Source: Sphingomonas sp. LHG3406-1
Lineage (GTDB): Bacteria; Pseudomonadota; Alphaproteobacteria; Sphingomonadales; Sphingomonadaceae
Direction of reading: 5' to 3'
Assembly (NCBI RefSeq): GCF_029637485.1
Contig: NZ_CP069128.1
Location: 2,016,001 to 2,080,000 of the forward strand
Length of the DNA stretch: 64,000 bases
This document shows, piece after piece, positions 59,349 through 64,000 of this stretch. The translations under genes were made by a program, and so were the position numbers. Every line of letters starts with the position of its first letter. The stretch's first letter is position 1. The notes beneath the pieces are model-generated. The model was not told the DNA's origin. It was given only the letters and a program-made list of their open reading frames with translations, and did not search any database.

Positions 59349-59834
59349 ATGCTTCGGGCCTTGCTCGCCTCGAGCCTGCTGGCGGTGGCCGGGTGCGCGA
59401 CGATGCCGTCGGACAGGCCGGTGCCGAACATCTATGTGACGCGCCACCTCCATACCCCCGAGGGCGTGCCCAATGCGCAGCTGACCGAGGAGGGCCGGGC
59501 GGCGGCGGTTCGGCTGGCCGACTGGCTGGCCAAGGACCCGCCGGCGACGATCCTCGTCAGCGAAACCGACCGGGCACGCGACACGGCGGCGCCGACCGCC
59601 GCGCGCTACAAGGCGGCCGTGCTGGTCTATGATCCGAAGGACACGCCGGCGCTGGTCGAGCAGGTGCTGGCGACGAAGGGAACGGTGCTGGTGGTCGGCC
59701 ACAGCAATACCGTTCCCGACATCGTCGCGGGCGTTGGCGGCGAGCGGCCGGGACCGCTGGTGCACAAGGATTTCGGCGACATCTGGCACATCAGCGGGCC
59801 GGCGCGGACGACCGCCCGGCACCGCCTGCCCTGA
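59349..59834 (+). CDS. Histidine phosphatase family lipoprotein
   Basis: 161 residues. Lipoprotein signal (LLASSLLAVAGC), then the phosphatase core: YVTRHLHTPEGV (catalytic His in RH), QLTEEGRAAAVRLADWL, VSETDRARDTAAPTAARY and VLVVGHSNTVPDIV. The usual RHG is RHL here. SixA/phosphoglycerate mutase superfamily; substrate unknown, envelope location. Its stop TGA directly abuts the flotillin stop as TGATCA. Confidence 0.87.
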   Translation: MLRALLASSLLAVAGCATMPSDRPVPNIYVTRHLHTPEGVPNAQLTEEGRAAAVRLADWLAKDPPATILVSETDRARDTAAPTAARYKAAVLVYDPKDTPALVEQVLATKGTVLVVGHSNTVPDIVAGVGGERPGPLVHKDFGDIWHISGPARTTARHRLP

Positions 59835-61514
59835 TCACTCCGCCGGCTTCGCCGATGCCTCGTCGCTGGTCGGCGCCGGCGGGTTGCCGATCTTCCCGGC
59901 TTCGGTGACGAGGTTGTCGAGGCTCTGGCCGTCGAAGCCGAGCTCCTTCATCAGCCCGTCGACGATCGGCGCCTGGGCACGGTAGCGGAGGGCGGCATTG
60001 ACCGCGCTGCTGGCGAGATTGCCATTGTCGACCATGGTCGCGCCGCCGCCGCCCGCGCCGCCGCCGCCACCGTTGAGGCCGTCGACCTGGATGATCTTGA
60101 TCGAGTCGATCGCCTCCATCGGCTTGGCCGCTTCGCGCACCACTTCCGGCAGGACCTTGAGCAGGGCCAGCTTGGTCTGCAGTGAAATCTGGTCAGAGGA
60201 GAGCAGGTTGGCAGCTTCGTTGACGGCGCGCTGGCCGGCGGCCTCGACTTCGAAGCGAACCCGGGCGGCCTCGGCGCGCAGCTTCTCCGACTCGGCTTCG
60301 CCCTGGGCGGCGAGGCGGAGGGCTTCGGCGCGGTCGGCGGCCGCCTGCTTGTCGGCTTCGGCCTGGACCTTGATGGCGATGGCGGCGCGCTCGGCCTCGC
60401 GGCTGGCATCGATCAGCTCGATCCGCTTCTGGCGCTCGGCGACTTCGGTCTCGCGGGCGGTGCCGACGCGTTCCTCGGCGGCGACGGCTTCGGCACGGGC
60501 CTTGTCGGCCTCGGCCTTGGCCTGGCTCTCCTCCCGGCTCTTGTTCTGAACTGCGATCTGCTGCTCCTGGCGGGCAATCTCGACGGCCTGGACCTGCGCG
60601 ATCTTGGCCTGCTCGATCAGGCGGTTGGCCTCGATCTGAGCGCTGTCGGTCTTCTGCTTGGCCTCGATCCTGGCCTGCTCGGCCTCGCGGCTGCGAACCG
60701 CCTGCTCCTGAGCCACTTCAGCCATTTGGGCGGCGCGGCGGACCTCCACTTCACGCTCCTGCTCGAGCCTGGCGAATTCACCGTCACGGCTGATCTCCAG
60801 GCTGCGGCGTTCGGCGTCGAGGTTCTTGGCCTCGATCTGGACGCGGGTCTCCTGCTCGATGTCGTTGCGGGCTTTCTTGCGCAGCTCGATCTGCTCGGTG
60901 AGCTTGGTCAGGCCCTCGGCGTCGAAGGCATTGTTGGCGTTGAAATGCTCGATCGAGGTCTGGTCGAGGCCGGTCAGCGACACGGATTCAAGTTCGAGGC
61001 CGTTCATCGCCAGATCGGCGGCACTGACCTGCTGCACCTTCTGGACAAATTCGGCGCGTTGTTCGTGGAGCTGGGCCATGGTCATGCCAGCGGCGACCGA
61101 GCGGAGGGCGTCGACGAACTTGCCCTCGATCAGCTCCTTCAGGCTGTCGGGATGCATGGTCCGCTGGCCAAGGGTCTGGGCGGCAATGGCGATGCTCTCG
61201 GCGTCGGGCCGGACGCGGACGTAAAATTCCGCCTTCACGTCGATCCGCAGGCGGTCGAGGGTGATGAGAGCGTCGCTGTTCTTGCGCTCGACCGCGAGGC
61301 GGACGGTGTTGAGGTTGACCGGCATGGTTTCGTGGAGGACCGGGAGCACCAAAGCGCCGCCGTTCATGACGACCTTCTCGCCGCCAAAGCCGGTGCGGAC
61401 GAAGCCGATTTCCTTCGATGCCCGCTTGTAGAGGCGGGTGAGGATAAAGCCGATCGTCAGCAGCGCGACGAGGATGATTGCGGCCGGGACGGCCATGTCG
61501 AGGTAAGCGGTCAC
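59835..61514 (-). CDS. Flotillin / YqiK-like SPFH protein
   Basis: 559 residues. An N-terminal membrane helix (MAVPAAIILVALLTIGFILT), SPFH domain (about 35-200) and a long Ala/Glu-rich coiled coil (about 215-445) are followed by a Gly-rich hinge. Flotillins organise membrane microdomains. GTG 61514 overlaps the stop of the upstream OB-fold membrane gene (GTGA) and has GGGGGA upstream. The YqiJ-YqiK pairing matches the E. coli arrangement. Confidence 0.93.
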   Translation of the reverse strand: MTAYLDMAVPAAIILVALLTIGFILTRLYKRASKEIGFVRTGFGGEKVVMNGGALVLPVLHETMPVNLNTVRLAVERKNSDALITLDRLRIDVKAEFYVRVRPDAESIAIAAQTLGQRTMHPDSLKELIEGKFVDALRSVAAGMTMAQLHEQRAEFVQKVQQVSAADLAMNGLELESVSLTGLDQTSIEHFNANNAFDAEGLTKLTEQIELRKKARNDIEQETRVQIEAKNLDAERRSLEISRDGEFARLEQEREVEVRRAAQMAEVAQEQAVRSREAEQARIEAKQKTDSAQIEANRLIEQAKIAQVQAVEIARQEQQIAVQNKSREESQAKAEADKARAEAVAAEERVGTARETEVAERQKRIELIDASREAERAAIAIKVQAEADKQAAADRAEALRLAAQGEAESEKLRAEAARVRFEVEAAGQRAVNEAANLLSSDQISLQTKLALLKVLPEVVREAAKPMEAIDSIKIIQVDGLNGGGGGAGGGGATMVDNGNLASSAVNAALRYRAQAPIVDGLMKELGFDGQSLDNLVTEAGKIGNPPAPTSDEASAKPAE

Positions 61515-62161
61515 GAAAGTCCCCCTGTAGTGAGACGACGGCCGAGCATCCGATCGTCGATGTCGAGTTGCAGTTCCTCGCCTTCGGCGAGGCCGATGAA
61601 GATGTCGCCTTCGCGGCGGACCAGCAGCAGCACCTGGCCTTCGCCGGCCGCCGTTCGTTCGTCGGTCGGCTCGACCATGACGAAGTGCGGCTGGCCGTGC
61701 TGATCGATGACCCGAGCACGGGCGGGCGAGCCGAGACGAGCGATTCCGACGGTCACCGTGGCGCGCTTGCCGATCAGGCTGTCGCGCAGGATGGCGGTGG
61801 TCTCGTCGCGGGGCAGGATGCGGGCGGCACCGCGGGCGGTGATGCCGAGCAGCGGCAGGCCGAGCGCGGCGGCGGCGGGTCCTGCGAGCCAGGGCGAGAG
61901 CGGTGCGCCGAGCAGGCCGCCGGCGAGCTGCTGGAGCGCGAAGCCGACCATTGCGAACAGGCCGAGGAAGAGGATGAGCAGGATGAGGAGCGGGACTTGG
62001 CCGATCCCGAGCCAGCCGAGGAAATCACCTTCCGCGTGGAGCGAGGCATCCACGTCGACGCTGCCCAGGCCGAGGCCGATCGCCTCGACGAGGCCGATGA
62101 GGATCATCAGCACCAGCGCCACCGCGAACGGCGCATTGGCCGGGCTCAGCAGCATTTCCAC
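61511..62161 (-). CDS. YqiJ/NfeD-like membrane protein, flotillin partner
   Basis: 216 residues with three membrane helices (FAVALVLMILIGLVEAIGLG; PLLILLILFLGLFAMVGFAL; a Gly/Leu-rich third) and a C-terminal OB-fold domain (LIGKRATVTVGIARLGSPAR; VLLLVRREGDIFIGLAEG). NfeD-type OB domains bind flotillins, and this gene is coupled to one by a GTGA overlap. GTG 62161 has GAGGGGG nine bases upstream; ATG 62155 is an alternative. Confidence 0.88.
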   Translation of the reverse strand: MEMLLSPANAPFAVALVLMILIGLVEAIGLGLGSVDVDASLHAEGDFLGWLGIGQVPLLILLILFLGLFAMVGFALQQLAGGLLGAPLSPWLAGPAAAALGLPLLGITARGAARILPRDETTAILRDSLIGKRATVTVGIARLGSPARARVIDQHGQPHFVMVEPTDERTAAGEGQVLLLVRREGDIFIGLAEGEELQLDIDDRMLGRRLTTGGLS

Positions 62162-62279
62162 GGCGATTCACCCCCTCGAAACATGGATCGAGTGTGACCG
62201 GGCTTAAGAAGGGAATCCAGCAAAACCGGACGTTTGCTGCTGCTCCTCGTCGCTTTTCGAGGTTAATGCGCGCGCCGGG

Positions 62280-62831
62280 TCAGCGCGCTTCGCCGAGCAA
62301 CCCAGCCGCCTTGGCGCCGGACCAGTCGAGGTCGCCGGTGTAGCGCCAGATCTCCTTGCCGTCCGAGCCGAAGAGGATGGTGGTGGGAAGGATCTGGCTG
62401 CCGAGCGCACTCGACACGGCCATCTCGGCATCCTGATAGGCTTCGAGGCCGATCTTGCGCTCGGCGAGGAAGGCGCGGACCTGCTCGGGGGCGCTGGTGT
62501 CCTGGCTGAGGGCCATCACCTGCGGCGCGCCGGGACGATCGGCCAGCGCGTCGAGGGTCGGCAGCTCCTTGACGCAGGGCGCGCACCAGGTGGCCCAGAG
62601 ATTGACCAGCAGCGGCTTGCCGGCGGCGATGGCGGACAGGCTGGTCTCCTCGCCGTCACCGTCGCGGATCGGGGTGTCCGGCATGGCCTTGCCGGCCTGG
62701 CTGCGATCAAGGCCCGGGCCGCCGGGACGCGCGGCTTCGGTGCCGCCGGCTTGGCTTTGGGTGCCGCTTTGCCTATCGCAGCCGGCGGTCAGCAACGCCG
62801 CCAGCGCGGCGGCAAGGATGAGAGCACGCAT
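62280..62831 (-). CDS. TlpA-like thiol-disulfide lipoprotein
   Basis: 183 residues from ATG 62831. Lipoprotein signal (LAALLTAGC). The thioredoxin fold carries NLWATWCAPCVKELPTLDAL, so the CxxC pair is intact, and the cis-proline lies in SQILPTTILF. A reductant for periplasmic proteins such as apocytochrome c or other disulfides. Convergent with nothing; divergent from the following lipoprotein gene, whose start codon overlaps its own. Confidence 0.93.
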   Translation of the reverse strand: MRALILAAALAALLTAGCDRQSGTQSQAGGTEAARPGGPGLDRSQAGKAMPDTPIRDGDGEETSLSAIAAGKPLLVNLWATWCAPCVKELPTLDALADRPGAPQVMALSQDTSAPEQVRAFLAERKIGLEAYQDAEMAVSSALGSQILPTTILFGSDGKEIWRYTGDLDWSGAKAAGLLGEAR

Positions 62832-63192
62832 GGGAGAGCGCTTGGCGCCGAACGGCCAGCCGCACAAGCTTGGGCTTTGGCCCATTGCGGTGGTGCTCGG
62901 CCTTGCGCTCGCCGGATGCGGGCGGGTCGGTGACCTCAGGCCGCCGCCCGGCCAGTCGCTTCCGGTCAAGCCGGCGCTCGCCCGCGCGACCCCGACGCCC
63001 GAGGAGCTGATGACGCCGCCGCCGATCGCCCGGCCGGTGCGCGTCGACGAGATCCTGCGCCGGTCCGAACCGCGCCGTCCCGACCGGTTCGACCTGCCGC
63101 CGCCGAGCGGTGCCGACGCCGCGCCGGAACCGGAAGGCGACAGCAGCGCTACCCCGAACGACGATCAAACCCGAGTTCAGGAGCCCCGGTGA
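62830..63192 (+). CDS. LptM-like small lipoprotein
   Basis: 120 residues. Lipoprotein signal (PIAVVLGLALAGC) followed by GRVGDLRPPPGQSLPVKPAL, the pattern of the LptM/YifL lipoproteins that are usually encoded before lysA, and a disordered acidic/proline-rich tail. LptM helps mature the LPS translocon LptD. In this window lysA is absent and galU follows with a GTGA overlap. ATG 62830 is tentative; starts further upstream or at TTG 62842 are possible. Confidence 0.75.
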   Translation: MGERLAPNGQPHKLGLWPIAVVLGLALAGCGRVGDLRPPPGQSLPVKPALARATPTPEELMTPPPIARPVRVDEILRRSEPRRPDRFDLPPPSGADAAPEPEGDSSATPNDDQTRVQEPR

Positions 63193-64000
63193 TTTCAAGC
63201 TTCAAGCCCGTCCGCAAAGCCGTCTTCCCCGTCGCGGGGCTCGGCACCCGGTTGCTGCCCGCGACCAAGACCATGCCCAAGGAGATGCTGACGGTGATCG
63301 ACCGTCCGCTGATCCAATATGCGGTGGACGAAGCGCGCGAGGCCGGAATCGAGCAGCTGATCTTCGTCACCGGCCGGGGCAAGTCGAGCCTGGTCGATTA
63401 TTTCGACGTCTCATTCGAGCTCGAGACGACCATGCGCGCCAAGGGCAAGAGCCTGGAGGTGCTGGAGCTTTCCCGCGCCGATTATGGCGAGCTGATCAGC
63501 GTCCGCCAGCAGCAGCCATTGGGCCTCGGCCATGCGGTCTGGTGCGCGCGGCACGTGGTCGGCGATGAACCATTTGCGGTGCTTCTTCCGGACGACCTGA
63601 TGGCCGGGAGTCCGGGTGCGCTGGCCCAGATGGTGGAAGCCTACAACAAGGTCGGCGGCAACATCGTCTGCGCCGAGGAAGTCGCGCCGGAGAAGACGGC
63701 GAGCTATGGCATCGTCACGCCGGGCGCGAGCGACGGCAACCTCACGGAAGTAACGGGGCTGGTCGAGAAGCCGAAGCCCGAGGTGGCCCCGTCGCTGCTG
63801 GGGGTGATCGGCCGTTACATCCTGCAGCCCGAAGTGATGCAGGTGCTCGACGAACAGGAGCCGGGCGCGGGCGGCGAGATCCAGCTGACCGACGCCATGG
63901 CCAAGCTGATCGGACGCCAGCCCTTCCATGCGGTGAAGGTCGATGCGGTGCGCCACGATTGCGGCGACAAGGCCGGCTACGTGCTGGCGACGCTCAAGCT
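63189..64000 (+). CDS. galU: UTP-glucose-1-phosphate uridylyltransferase (3' end outside window)
   Basis: First 270 residues; the frame is open at base 64000. GTG start overlapping the lipoprotein stop (GTGA). Motifs: VFPVAGLGTRLLPATKTMPK near residue 12, QQQPLGLGHAVWCAR, VLLPDDLM (metal-binding Asp), GLVEKPKPEVAPS and GGEIQLTDAM. Makes UDP-glucose for exopolysaccharide and envelope glycans. The remaining residues to a typical length of about 290 lie beyond the window. Confidence 0.97.
   Translation, partial: MISSFKPVRKAVFPVAGLGTRLLPATKTMPKEMLTVIDRPLIQYAVDEAREAGIEQLIFVTGRGKSSLVDYFDVSFELETTMRAKGKSLEVLELSRADYGELISVRQQQPLGLGHAVWCARHVVGDEPFAVLLPDDLMAGSPGALAQMVEAYNKVGGNIVCAEEVAPEKTASYGIVTPGASDGNLTEVTGLVEKPKPEVAPSLLGVIGRYILQPEVMQVLDEQEPGAGGEIQLTDAMAKLIGRQPFHAVKVDAVRHDCGDKAGYVLATLK

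Overview
The window is GC-rich chromosomal DNA, densely coded with little intergenic space. It looks like a member of the Sphingomonadales (Alphaproteobacteria, Sphingomonas/Sphingomicrobium type). This is inferred from the protein complement: an Rrf2-sufB-sufC-sufD-sufS-sufT-sufA operon, DUF1489, DUF2807 and DUF885 proteins, a single bifunctional Rel, an HWE-family kinase, an MFQ-starting M23 peptidase and a TonB-dependent receptor. I saw no rRNA, tRNA, insertion sequence, phage gene or CRISPR array. The first and last genes run off the ends of the window.

Layout. 1-3262: LprI-like protein (partial), M23 envelope peptidase carrying an exact 30-bp tandem repeat, and a YciC-like membrane protein. 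3391-9379: six genes overlapping by 4 bp each (DUF4129, DUF4350, MoxR ATPase, DUF58, SpoIIM/DUF95, RDD), which I regard as the least understood system here. 9460-17732: HWE sensor kinase, HerA-like ATPase, TIGR02186 + TauE/SafE pair, gamma-glutamyltransferase, PyrD. 17807-25887: DUF885 lipoprotein peptidase and the SUF iron-sulfur operon, with an unrecognised coiled-coil exported protein between sufB and sufC. 25944-32432: thrS, a small membrane protein, infC (apparently starting at AUA) and a TonB-dependent receptor. 32495-42217: glnD-mutS, malic enzyme, Rel. 42368-49961: HxlR regulator with a candidate autoregulatory operator, rpoZ, a phospholipase D/cardiolipin-synthase-like protein, a PmtA-like methyltransferase, an MFS transporter, a Cdc48-type double AAA ATPase and an SDR. 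50039-57704: DUF418, cyclophilin, MgtE, DUF1489, two DUF2807 proteins and a lipid-anchored S8 autotransporter protease. 57830-64000: HAD nucleotidase-dapD-histidine phosphatase, a YqiJ/YqiK flotillin pair, TlpA, an LptM-like lipoprotein and galU (partial).

Two architectural habits stand out. Within operons, genes are usually joined by 4-bp overlaps (GTGA, ATGA or TTGA) or by TGATG/TAATG. At convergent junctions, the stop codons repeatedly share or abut a palindrome: CTAG five times, TTAA once and TGATCA once. Short dispersed inverted repeats of the type scattered through alphaproteobacterial intergenic DNA lie near 14826, 19661, 28013 and 37744.

Functions were assigned from recognisable motifs read by eye. 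Start codons were chosen by ribosome-binding site, overlap with the previous gene, and family length. Promoters and operators are pattern calls only.
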